Source of the DNA: M3007 sp041392625
GTDB lineage: Bacteria > Bacteroidota > Bacteroidia > Chitinophagales > Saprospiraceae
Direction of reading: 5' to 3'
Assembly (NCBI GenBank): GCA_041392625.1
Contig: JAWKLR010000004.1
Coordinates: 62,001 to 126,000, forward strand
DNA length: 64,000 nucleotides
Shown: positions 18,502 through 26,226 of the stretch, one piece after another
Layout: every line of letters begins with the position of its first letter
Position numbering within the stretch: position 1 is the stretch's first letter
Program-made: the position numbers and the translations under genes
The notes under the pieces: generated by a model
Seen by the model: the letters and a program-made list of their open reading frames with translations, nothing else
Told to the model about the DNA's origin: nothing
Databases searched by the model: none

Positions 18502-19140
18502 TCAGGAATTGAACTCCAGTTTGTTTATTTTATCCAGAAGTTCCGGGTAGAAGCCGTGGAAGTCGGCATGGAAGGAATCAAGGTGGGCAAAAAAATAGTC
18601 GCTGAGTTCTTCTGGTTGATAGGCACCTTTCAGGCGTTTGCTGAATTGTTCTAACACCCAATTAAGGCCCTCGGGTTGTGCATACTTATGTAAAAATTGT
18701 CCTTGGAGCATGTGGGGCCAGCGCGACAGCAAATCGGCTGGCATCCATTCACGTTGCGCATCCAGCGCATCGTAGGTCCACTGTGCAAAGGCCTCAAAAG
18801 AAACCTGGTGGTATTGATCCCAGTTTAGAAAAACCAAATGGTCATACAGCACATCCACTACGGGACTGGAATACCGTTTGGCAAATGGGCGAACCCGATG
18901 CACACTTTCCCGGACGCTGGGGTGAAAATCGGTAAATGAATCAATTGCCCGGTGGACCAGCATGCCCTTTGCAATGTCTGGTGGATATTCCAGCCAGTCA
19001 TTGCCCTTGATGTAATCACCAATGAAGTTTCCAATCAAGGATTGTTCATCCGGATACGATAAAATACAATGGGCTAAATGGTTCAATAGAAAAGCTCTTT
19101 TGGATCGTTTACAGGCCTTTGCCCAATTTGCGAAGTGCAT
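18502..19140 (-). CDS. Acyl carrier protein phosphodiesterase (AcpH/DUF479)
   Basis: Removes the 4'-phosphopantetheine group from acyl carrier protein. The family signature is seen in LAHCILSYPDEQSLIGNFIGD near the start, then HRAIDSFTDFHP and the VDVLYDHLVFLNW segment. From the first ATG it has 212 residues. Family members normally begin about 18 residues later (MNHLAHL-type start), where this gene has TTG at 19084-19086, so TTG may be the true start (194 residues). It is upstream and divergent from ychF. Confidence 0.9.
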   Translation of the reverse strand: MHFANWAKACKRSKRAFLLNHLAHCILSYPDEQSLIGNFIGDYIKGNDWLEYPPDIAKGMLVHRAIDSFTDFHPSVRESVHRVRPFAKRYSSPVVDVLYDHLVFLNWDQYHQVSFEAFAQWTYDALDAQREWMPADLLSRWPHMLQGQFLHKYAQPEGLNWVLEQFSKRLKGAYQPEELSDYFFAHLDSFHADFHGFYPELLDKINKLEFNS

Positions 19141-19212
19141 TTAGAGGACAATTATTTTTATGCAAGTAAAGATCAATTCCAGGCGAAACTAGATAAATAC
19201 AAGAAATCAATC

Positions 19213-19220
19213 TAACTTTG
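19213..19220 (+). promoter_or_regulatory. -7 box (TAACTTTG) of ychF
   Basis: Matches TAnnTTTG, 27 nt before the ychF ATG. The -33 element is not clear. Confidence 0.45.
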
Positions 19221-19247
19221 CGCGCATTTTTAACACAAACACCCATT

Positions 19248-20346
19248 ATGGCTCTTCAGTGCGGCATTGTCGGCCTACCGAACGTAGGTAAATCCACCAC
19301 TTTTAATGCGCTTACCCGGGGCAAAGCCCTGGCTGCGAACTACCCTTTTGCAACCAAAGACCCCAACGTAGGCATCATTACCGTGCCTGACCCCCGGTTG
19401 GATAAACTGACCGAACTGGTAAACCCACAGCGCACCCAACCAACCACCGTGGAAATTGTGGATATCGCCGGTTTGATTAAAGGAGCCAGCAAGGGCGAAG
19501 GGCTTGGCAATCAGTTCCTTGCAAACATTCGCGAAGTAGACGCCATTGTCCATGTAGTTCGCTGTTTTGATGATGACAACGTTGTACACGTAGACGGCTC
19601 CGTGGATCCACTTCGTGACAAAGAGATCATCGACATGGAACTCGGACTGAAAGACCTGGAAACTGTCGAGAAGCGTATGGATAAATCTGCACGCGCAGCC
19701 AAAGCAGGGATGAAAGATGACATCCGCCACCTGGAAATCCTGACCAAGGTAAAAGCCCACCTGGAATCCGGCAAAAGTGCCCGTACCATGCTCCGCGAAC
19801 TGGATGAGGAAGGCCTCCGCCTGATGAAGGAACTTCCCTGCTGACAGCAAAGCCCGTTTTGTATGTGTGCAATGTAGACGAAGAAAGCCTGAGTGGAAAT
19901 GCATACACCGAATCCTTTGCGAAGTCAGTTGCAGATGAAGATGCTGAAATTGTTTTGCTCTGTGCAGGAATTGAAGCGCAGATTGCCAATATGGAAACGA
20001 AGGAAGAACGGGATGAATTCCTGGAAATGATGGGCCTTGAAGAACCCGGTGCCAATCGCCTGATCCGCGCCTGTTACAAACTGCTCGACCTGATTACCTA
20101 CTTCACCGCCGGTGAAAAGGAAGTGCGTGCATGGACCGTCCGCCGCAATGCGAAAGCCCCTGAAGCCGCCGGAGTTATCCACTCCGACTTTGAAAAAGGT
20201 TCATCCGCGCAGAAGTAATCAAATACGCCGACTTCGTAGAATTCGGATCAGAAGCCAAAGTAAAAGAGGCAGAAAAAATGAGTGTTGAAGGAAAAGAATA
20301 CTAAGTGCAGGATGGAGATATGATGCACTTCAGGTTTAATGTGTAA
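19248..20346 (+). pseudogene. ychF: Obg-like ATPase YchF, broken by two frameshifts and an in-frame stop
   Basis: P-loop ATPase of the Obg family that binds ribosomes. I chose the ATG at 19248 (MALQCGIVGLPNVGKSTTFNAL); the 10 upstream codons are not conserved. G1 GLPNVGKST, the switch region and the NKxD-equivalent segment (LYVCNVDEE) are visible, followed by the TGS-like C-terminal domain (EVRAWTVRR). The frame changes near 19838, where a C-run appears one base short (PLLTAKPVLYVCN follows in the next frame). It changes again near 20200, where a T is missing before the FIRAEVIKYADFVEFG segment. TAA then interrupts EY-VQDGDIMHFRFNV near the end. Repaired length is about 366 residues, normal for the family. 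Sequence error is likely. Confidence 0.85.
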
Positions 20347-20349
20347 GGG

Positions 20350-20466
20350 AAAGTGGAAAGTGGTAGTAGTAGTAAGTGGTAAGTGATAAGTATGATTTAA
20401 ACTTACTACTTACTACTTACTACTTACTACTTACTACTTACTACTTACTACTGACCACTAGTTACT
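20350..20466. repeat. Inverted heptamer repeat overlapping the accD stop codon
   Basis: The left arm about 20350-20390 is made of AGTGGTA/AGTAGTA/AGTGATA units. The right arm about 20400-20466 has at least six tandem ACTACTT units followed by ACTGACC. The arms are complementary and could form a long imperfect stem. The last bases contain the accD stop. Confidence 0.85.
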
Positions 20467-21311
20467 AATTCTTCCCTAACATCGCCAACACATCGGCAAG
20501 TTGGTCTTTTAGTTCCTTTCGGTTTACAATGAAATCCAGGAATCCTTTATCCAGCAGGAATTCGAGGTTTGGAAACCTTCGGGGAGTTCTTTTTTAATTG
20601 TTTCCTTAATTACACGAGGACCGGCAAATCCAATCAGTGCGCCGGGCTCAGCAATGTTGATATCACCAAGCATGGCATAGGAAGCGGTCACACCACCAGT
20701 TGTCGGGTGGGTCATCAGGGAAATATATGGGATGCCTTTCTTGGCAAGTAAGGTCAATTTTGCACTGGTTTTGGCCATTTGCATCAATGAGAATGCACTC
20801 TCCATCATTCGGGCACCACCAGATTTGGAGATGATCAACAAAGGAGCACCGGTTTCCAGCGAACGGTCGATCGCTTTAGAGATTTTCTCACCTACAACAG
20901 AACCCATTGAACCACCAATAAACTTAAAGTCCATGGCAGCAATAACCAATGGAAGTTTATTGACCTTTCCTTCCGCTACAGCAATGGCGTCGTTTAAGCC
21001 TGTTTTATTCCGGGCTTCGACAAGCCGTTTGTCATAGGGTTTTAAATCTGTAAAGTTCAGAAAATCAACAGAGAGCAAATCATCGTAGAGCGGTTTGATT
21101 GACCGCTTATCAAAAATGATCTCAAAATAATCCTGAGAACTAATTACGGTGTGGTAATCACACTTTGGGCAGACAAAGAAATTTTCCCGCAAATCTTTTA
21201 CGGTACTGGTCTCTTTGCATCCTTACAGTGAAACCAAAGCCCCTCCGGAACATCCTTCTTGGCTTGTGTGGCTGTTGAAATACCGTCTTTTAGTCGTTTA
21301 AACCAACTCAT
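20465..21311 (-). pseudogene. accD: Acetyl-CoA carboxylase carboxyltransferase subunit beta, broken by two frameshifts
   Basis: Zinc-binding beta subunit of the carboxyltransferase that makes malonyl-CoA for fatty acid synthesis. It starts at ATG 21309-21311 (MSWFKRLKDGISTATQAKKD). The first CxxC half (WFHC) is followed by a one-base loss near 21220; the second (FVCPKC) is in the next frame. The crotonase-like core (KSGGARMMESAFSLMQMAK, TGGVTASYAMLGD) is intact. Near 20570 a second one-base loss shifts the C-terminus, which continues in another frame as LEFLLDKGFLDFIVNRKEL to the TAG at 20465-20467. The repaired length of about 281 residues is normal. The enzyme should be essential, so sequence error is likely. 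Confidence 0.85.
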
Positions 21312-21328
21312 GTGCTCTGAATTTGTGG

Positions 21329-21357
21329 CAAAGATAAGGCAGTCAGGATAAAATCAA
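21329..21357 (-). promoter_or_regulatory. Promoter of accD (TTG-N18-TATCTTTG)
   Basis: On the minus strand a TTG (21355-21357) is 18 nt from TATCTTTG (21329-21336), a good fit to the Bacteroidota -33/-7 pattern. The ATG follows 17 nt downstream. Confidence 0.65.
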
Positions 21358-21383
21358 GGAAGTAATTCTAAAATGTTGATTTT

Positions 21384-21511
21384 AGTAGTCAGCGGGCAAG
21401 TTGTCAGTGGTCAGTGGTCAGTAAGATAAACAGCAGAGCCGAATAAGGTCGGACTACATGCACAAATAAATTCTGACCACTGACTACTGACCACTGACTA
21501 CTAACCACTAA
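21384..21511. repeat. Inverted heptamer repeat between accD and ccmB
   Basis: The left arm about 21384-21425 is made of AGTAGTC/AGTGGTC-type units, including the phrase CAGCGGGCAAGT that recurs at 29173. The right arm about 21473-21511 is made of ACTGACC/ACTGACT units. A spacer of about 48 nt separates them. It lies between the divergent accD and ccmB genes. Confidence 0.85.
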
Positions 21512-21569
21512 TTCTGGCCAAGCAGTGAAATAAAAATTAAAATCCTGCTGCAAGTGTGCGGTTGAATTC

Positions 21570-21577
21570 TACCTTTG
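21570..21577 (+). promoter_or_regulatory. -7 box (TACCTTTG) directly before ccmB
   Basis: Matches TAnnTTTG but lies only 6 nt before the ccmB ATG (21584), so a transcript from it would be essentially leaderless. Confidence 0.35.
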
Positions 21578-21583
21578 CTTTTG

Positions 21584-22243
21584 ATGAATAGTTGGAATAC
21601 ACTGGTGTCATTGTTAAAAAAAGAGTTCCTGTTGGAGTACAGGCAACGCTACGCCATCAGTGGCATCGTGTTGTATGTATTCAGCATGGTGTTTGTGGTA
21701 TTTGTTGCTTCGGTAAAAGTACAGCCCCAGGTTTGGAATATTCTGTTTGGCTCATTGTCTTATTTGCATCCATCAATGCTGTTGTGAAAAGTTTTGTGCA
21801 GGAAAGTGGTGCACGACAAATTTACTACTACCAACTGGCAGACCCATCCATGTTGTTGCTGGCCAAAATCGTATACAACACCTTATTGCTATTTGTCTTG
21901 AGCGTTTTGGCATTCTTTACATATAGTCTGATTGCGGGAACCCGGTAAAGGATCCTGCCTTGTTTGCACTGGTTCTCCTGTTAGGCAGCGTGGGGTTTTC
22001 CATTGCATTTACCTTTATAGCAGCCATTGCAGCAAAGGCAAACAACGGCGCAACTCTGATGGCTATTCTAAGTTTTCCTGTTATTCTGCCTATTTTATTG
22101 ACACTCATGCGTTTGTCATCTATATCTTTGCACGACTTATTCAGGATACCGCGTACTACTGCGATCTGTTGAACCTGCTCGCAATTGATGGCATCCTGAT
22201 CACTCTTACTTTTATTTTATTCCCCTTTATCTGGAGGGACTGA
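21584..22243 (+). pseudogene. ccmB: Heme exporter membrane protein CcmB, broken by frameshifts
   Basis: Membrane subunit of the CcmAB(C) complex for cytochrome c maturation. It starts MNSWNTLVSLLKKEFLLEYRQRYAISG, followed by hydrophobic helices. The chain continues across three frames: VWLIVLFASINAVVKSF with QESGARQIYYYQLADP and the LLLAKIVYN segment, then FALVLLLGSVGFSIAFTFIAAI (22 residues described in parts, positions about 21962-22030), and finally a C-terminal helix ending PFIWRD at 22243. Shifts lie near 21735, 21945 and 22120. The conserved QE-xGA-xQ-YY-L phrase is typical of CcmB. Repaired length is about 221 residues. ccmC follows 13 nt later, so this is the head of a ccmBCD operon. 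CcmA is not in the window. Confidence 0.8.
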
Positions 22244-22256
22244 AAAATACATCCCT

Positions 22257-23303
22257 ATGTGGTGGAAAATCACGTCTGTCGTTCTTATTCTTTACAGCAT
22301 TCTCGCGGGCTTTCTGGTCCCACTGAAATCGGGCATTGTGCATGTCGACCCGGCATACAGCGCAGGAGATACCACCCGTACGTTTGAGATTTACGGATAC
22401 AATACCCTGTTTACCCAATCCAGCGATTCACCGATCCGGGCATGGCTCAGTTTTGACGAGTCTTATGCACCCGCAGCCAACTCAACCAAAGCAATTAATG
22501 ACACCATATTACAGGCAGAATTCAAGTTACCCGCCCATCTTCCCGAAGATATGCAGTCGGCCCGCCTGAATATGATTGTAGATCACCCAACTGCGGGCAC
22601 TTCAATTCTTCCGGCCGGAGTAGAAATGCGCTCAGGCACTGGTGCCTTTCAGGGAGTTGATCCAGCCTGGAGTGCGCACCCGGTAAACGCACTGCATGTT
22701 CAAAAAGGTTTCTCATTTCCCTACCAAAATGTGATTTATGAAACCATTCGCAACACCTATTACCATGTACCCATGTGGTTTGTGTTGTTGTTTTTGTTTA
22801 CCGCATCGGTGTATTACAGCGCACGCTTTTTGAGAAGTGCAAAACCCGATGACGACCGAAAAGCCTCAGCGTATGCAGAAGCGGGTTTGCTATTTGGTGT
22901 GCTCGGCTTATTCACAGGCATGGTTTGGGCCAACTACACCTGGGGGAAGCCCTGGAGCGACATCAAGCAATTGATGACAGCCGAGCTTCTGCTGATTTAC
23001 CTCGCATATTTTATTCTCAGAAGTTCATTTGATGAACTGGAAAAAAGTGCACGCCTGTCGGCCGTGTACAACATATTTGCATTTGCATCTTTGATCCCAT
23101 TACTTTATATCGTACCCCGGATGTTTGCCAGTCTGCACCCAGGCGCAACCGGCAATCCGGCTTTTGGAGCACAGGACCTGGACAATACCATGCGGGCAGT
23201 ATTTTATCCTGCAATCATCGGTTGGACCCTCCTTGGATTCTGGTTGGCGAACCTTCGTATTCGCCAACAACGACTTCAGGATCGTTCAGCCGGATTGGAT
23301 TAA
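22257..23303 (+). CDS. ccmC: Cytochrome c maturation protein CcmC (CcsA family)
   Basis: Integral membrane heme-handling protein that loads heme onto CcmE. 348 residues, longer than the roughly 245 of the E. coli protein. The extra part is a large hydrophilic insertion (about residues 28-165) between the first and second helices. The conserved Trp-rich WWD-type motif is present in the form WANYTWGKPWSD near residue 224, flanked by helices. The expected His ligands are seen in YYHVPMW and near the last helices. It follows ccmB closely and precedes ccmD. Confidence 0.9.
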   Translation: MWWKITSVVLILYSILAGFLVPLKSGIVHVDPAYSAGDTTRTFEIYGYNTLFTQSSDSPIRAWLSFDESYAPAANSTKAINDTILQAEFKLPAHLPEDMQSARLNMIVDHPTAGTSILPAGVEMRSGTGAFQGVDPAWSAHPVNALHVQKGFSFPYQNVIYETIRNTYYHVPMWFVLLFLFTASVYYSARFLRSAKPDDDRKASAYAEAGLLFGVLGLFTGMVWANYTWGKPWSDIKQLMTAELLLIYLAYFILRSSFDELEKSARLSAVYNIFAFASLIPLLYIVPRMFASLHPGATGNPAFGAQDLDNTMRAVFYPAIIGWTLLGFWLANLRIRQQRLQDRSAGLD

Positions 23304-23360
23304 ACCGTTTAAAACTGCGAAATGCGCCAATTTTTATCCACTATAGTTCATCCCAAACAT

Positions 23361-23418
23361 AAAAACGGGAGAACGAAAGAAGAAAAACGGGAAGAACAGC
23401 ATGAAATCGCCCGTTTTT
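23361..23418 (+). terminator. Possible terminator after ccmC, with two alternative 5' arms
   Basis: AAAAACGGG occurs twice (23361-23369 and 23383-23391) and either copy can pair with CCCGTTTTT (23410-23418). The tract lies in the 156-nt gap between ccmC and ccmD. Termination or attenuation is possible but unproven. Confidence 0.4.
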
Positions 23419-23459
23419 GTGGATAAATAAATACGTTAACTTTTTTAGCGAATTGGAAG

Positions 23460-23696
23460 ATGAAATTTTTTAAAAGTCGATTTTTTTTACTAATTATTTT
23501 GTTTCAGATGGTATCTTTGCACCCGGTTTTAGCCGAAGGCAATCGGGACTACATGCGTGAAACAGGAAAGATTCATGTTGTCGTGGCCGTATTGGTCGTG
23601 ATTTTTCTGGGAATCGTGTGGTACCTCTTTCGTCTGGAACGTAAACTAACCAATTTAGAACGCCAAATTAAGGATGACCATGAGTGGACACATTAG
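23460..23696 (+). CDS. ccmD: CcmD-like small membrane protein
   Basis: 78 residues. An N-terminal hydrophobic signal (about residues 5-25) is followed by one membrane helix (about 40-60) and a charged C-terminal tail with coiled-coil character (RLERKLTNLERQI). Size, topology and position after ccmC match CcmD-like proteins of Bacteroidota. The last 23 nt overlap the start of the dehydrogenase gene in a different frame, so translation may be coupled. Confidence 0.75.
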   Translation: MKFFKSRFFLLIILFQMVSLHPVLAEGNRDYMRETGKIHVVVAVLVVIFLGIVWYLFRLERKLTNLERQIKDDHEWTH

Positions 23697-25095
23697 TTTT
23701 TTTGAAAGCGTATCGGATTACGTTGACTCCGCTGCAGCCTATACGGACATACCCAAAGGCCTGTTGGAACAAATTAAAGCCTGTAACCTCGTACTCCGTG
23801 TTCGCTTCCCGGTTAAAGTAGACAACGACTATGAAGTTGTCGAAGCATACCGGGTTCAACACAGCCACCACCGCCTCCCAACCAAAGGAGGTATTCGCTA
23901 TGCGGAAAGTGTAGACCAGGATGAAGTGATGGCTCTTGCCGCTTTGATGACCTACAAATGCGCCCTGGTGGATGTACCATTCGGCGGAGCCAAAGGAGGC
24001 ATCAAAATCAACCCCCGAAATTACTCTACCGAACAACTCCAGAACATCACTCGCCGCTACACCACCGAGCTGATCAAGAAAAACTTCATCGGCCCCGGTA
24101 TCGACGTACCCGCTCCAGACTATGGAACCGGTCCACGCGAAATGGCATGGATTCTCGATACCTACCAGGCGTTCCGCCACGGCGAAATCGACTCCATCGG
24201 CTGTGTTACCGGTAAACCTGTAACCCAGAATGGTATCCGCGGACGAAATGAAGCAACCGGTCGCGGTGTATTCTATGGCATCCGTGAATGTGTTTCCTAC
24301 GAGGAAGACATGAAAAAACTGGGACTGACACCCGGTATTGCAGGCAAAACAGTCTGTGTACAGGGCCTTGGAAACGTAGGTTCCCACGCTGCGCTGATTT
24401 CACAGCGCGAAGGAGATGCAATCATCATCGGTGTATCTGAGCGCGAAGGTTCTATTGTTAATCCTGATGGAATTGATGTAGAAAAACTGTTGATTTTCCG
24501 CAAGGAAACCGGTTCTATTATCGGATTCCCAGGCACGAAGCACATCGGTGATTCCCGGGCTATTCTCGAAGAAGAATGCGACATCCTGATCCCGGCTGCA
24601 CTAGAAAATCAAATCACAACCGATAATGCTGCAAACGTAAAGGCTAAGATCATTGCCGAAGCAGCAAACGGTCCGATTACTGCCGATGCAGATCCAATTT
24701 TGCTCAAAAAAGGAATTTTGATCCTTCCTGACTTTTACATCAACGCAGGCGGGGTAACGGTTTCTTACTTTGAATGGCTGAAAAACTTGTCGCACCACCG
24801 CTTTGGCCGTCTCGAAAACCGATTCCAGTCTCAGGCATTTACCGGAATCCTGAATAAGGTGCAGGAAATGACCGGCAAGGTAATCGGCGAACGCGAACGC
24901 GACCTGCTTACGCGCGGTGGAACTGAAATTGAATTGGTAAACTCCGGCTTGGAGGATACCATGATTACTGCATACCGTCAAATCCGCGATACCATGCACG
25001 ACCATCCGAATATTCCGGACGTACGTACCGCAGCATTTGTGTGTGCACTGAAGAAAATTGCAAGCGACTACATCGCAATGGGTATTTTCCCATAA
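23674..25095 (+). CDS. gdhA: Glutamate dehydrogenase (Glu/Leu/Phe/Val dehydrogenase family)
   Basis: Interconverts glutamate and 2-oxoglutarate plus ammonia. 473 residues. The substrate domain holds the KGGIRYAESV and PFGGAKGGIKINP motifs with the catalytic Lys, and GPGIDVPAPDYGTG. The Rossmann domain starts at QGLGNVGSHAA near residue 230. An aromatic/Gly-rich C-terminal part contains LPDFYINAGGVTVSYFEW. Starts at 23674 (MTMSG) or 23680 (MSG) are both possible; both overlap ccmD. Cofactor preference cannot be read with certainty. An Lrp/AsnC regulator lies 467 nt downstream and may be a local controller. Confidence 0.93.
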   Translation: MTMSGHISFFESVSDYVDSAAAYTDIPKGLLEQIKACNLVLRVRFPVKVDNDYEVVEAYRVQHSHHRLPTKGGIRYAESVDQDEVMALAALMTYKCALVDVPFGGAKGGIKINPRNYSTEQLQNITRRYTTELIKKNFIGPGIDVPAPDYGTGPREMAWILDTYQAFRHGEIDSIGCVTGKPVTQNGIRGRNEATGRGVFYGIRECVSYEEDMKKLGLTPGIAGKTVCVQGLGNVGSHAALISQREGDAIIIGVSEREGSIVNPDGIDVEKLLIFRKETGSIIGFPGTKHIGDSRAILEEECDILIPAALENQITTDNAANVKAKIIAEAANGPITADADPILLKKGILILPDFYINAGGVTVSYFEWLKNLSHHRFGRLENRFQSQAFTGILNKVQEMTGKVIGERERDLLTRGGTEIELVNSGLEDTMITAYRQIRDTMHDHPNIPDVRTAAFVCALKKIASDYIAMGIFP

Positions 25096-25277
25096 TGGAA
25101 AAACGCACGTGAATTGTTGGCATCCGTCTGCCTAAATCGGGCAGTTAAAGTCGACAAATTATATTTCTCACCGGTGCCATGTTGACCGGCCGGCAAAATA
25201 AAACAAGGAACACAAACCTTGAATACCTTGCCTGAGCCCTGAAACAGACCGTCGAATTGGAATATTACACATGTACC
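25096..25277 (+). other. Gap after the dehydrogenase gene (long 3' UTR or unannotated RNA)
   Basis: No coding frame with family likeness. The stretch lies between the gdhA stop and a strong terminator 182 nt later, so it is either a long 3' UTR or contains a small RNA. It includes ACCGGT and CCGGCCGG palindromes near 25170-25195. Confidence 0.5.
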
Positions 25278-25340
25278 AGGTTGAATTAGCAGATCTTGTT
25301 TGGCTTAAAAGCCCGACTGCTGCTGATTCAACCTTTTTTT
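25278..25340 (+). terminator. Intrinsic terminator downstream of gdhA
   Basis: 15-bp arms (25278-25292 with 25320-25334) with one G-U-type mismatch and an inner GGCTT/AAGCC stem, followed directly by a run of seven T on the plus strand. Confidence 0.8.
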
Positions 25341-25484
25341 ATGCAACCAAATATATTTCGGCCCTAAGAGCAAATATTTGTTGGCAAAATGCGTTTTATG
25401 AGCCTAAATCCACAAAACACAATACGGGCCATACTGCATAAACAGTCTGTTAACAAAATTTACAAAGGTTTTATCCAAAATATC

Positions 25485-25515
25485 TTGCAAATTATTTTAC
25501 ATAGCCCTACCTTTG
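25485..25515 (+). promoter_or_regulatory. Promoter of the Lrp/AsnC gene (TTG-N20-TACCTTTG)
   Basis: TTG at 25485-25487 and TACCTTTG at 25508-25515 fit the Bacteroidota -33/-7 pattern. The ATG follows 46 nt downstream. Confidence 0.6.
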
Positions 25516-25561
25516 AGGAAATTTTAAAAACCAAAATTTTATTCTTAAAAATCCTGCGAAC

Positions 25562-26041
25562 ATGTCGGAGAAACTTGACAGAATTGATCTTAAAATATTG
25601 AAAATCCTACAGGAGAATAGCAAGATCACCAACCTGGACCTATCGAAAAAAATCGGGCTCTCCCCTGCCCCAACCCTTGAGCGCGTAAAGAAATTGGAGC
25701 AGAGCGATATCATCCAAAGCTACCACGCACAAGTCAACCCACAAATGATGGGTTTGAATGTAAAAACCTTTGTGCTTGTTTCTCTGGCCTGGAAGCGCGA
25801 AAACGCACTTAATAACTTCCTGGATAAGATTACCAACATCGACGAAATCACCGAATGCTACATCATCACCGGTGAAGCCGATTTCCTGGTTAAAATCGTT
25901 TGCAAAGACATTCCAACCTACGAGCAACTGTTGTTCAAGACCTTGAGCCAGATCGAAGAAATCGAACGCCTCAAAACCTTGATGACTCTCTCCACTGTGA
26001 AAGATTCAAAAGTGCTTCCATACAACTACGACGAAGCATAG
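25562..26041 (+). CDS. Lrp/AsnC family transcriptional regulator
   Basis: 159 residues. The N-terminal winged helix-turn-helix (about residues 5-55) starts LDRIDLKILKILQENSKITN and continues LSKKIGLSPAPTLERVKKLE. The C-terminal RAM/effector domain (about 65-145) has the VLVSL beta strand and the EITECYIITGEADFLVKI motif that binds amino acids in this family. Position after a glutamate dehydrogenase suggests amino acid or nitrogen control; this is inference. It has its own promoter and a very strong terminator. Confidence 0.95.
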   Translation: MSEKLDRIDLKILKILQENSKITNLDLSKKIGLSPAPTLERVKKLEQSDIIQSYHAQVNPQMMGLNVKTFVLVSLAWKRENALNNFLDKITNIDEITECYIITGEADFLVKIVCKDIPTYEQLLFKTLSQIEEIERLKTLMTLSTVKDSKVLPYNYDEA

Positions 26042-26060
26042 TAGGGCCATCCCCAAACAG

Positions 26061-26105
26061 AAAAATTAAGCCCCGAATTGATAATCAATTCGGGGCTTAA
26101 TTTTT
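26061..26105. terminator. Perfect bidirectional terminator between lrp and pfkA
   Basis: 21-bp perfectly complementary arms (26061-26081 and 26085-26105) with a TAA loop. A-run and T-run at the ends let it work on both strands. Confidence 0.93.
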
Positions 26106-26226
26106 AGTGGTCAGTAGTGGTAAAAGTAGTAAGTAGTAAGGTAAGTAATAAGTAGTAAGTAGTAAGAATCTGATTAACTTACTACTTACCACTTATTACT
26201 AACACTTATTACTTACCACTTATTAT
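26106..26226. repeat. Inverted heptamer repeat at the 3' end of pfkA
   Basis: The left arm about 26106-26167 has AGTGGTC/AGTAGTA/AGTAATA units. The right arm about 26177-26226 has ACTACTT/ACCACTT/ATTACTT units. The right arm overlaps the last codons and stop of the pfkA reading frame (stop at 26213-26215), so the repeat appears to have altered the C-terminus of the protein. Confidence 0.85.

Noticed and set aside
20340..20470. CRISPR array reading of the tandem ACTACTT tract
   Set aside because: The unit is 7 nt with no spacers, and no cas gene is nearby.
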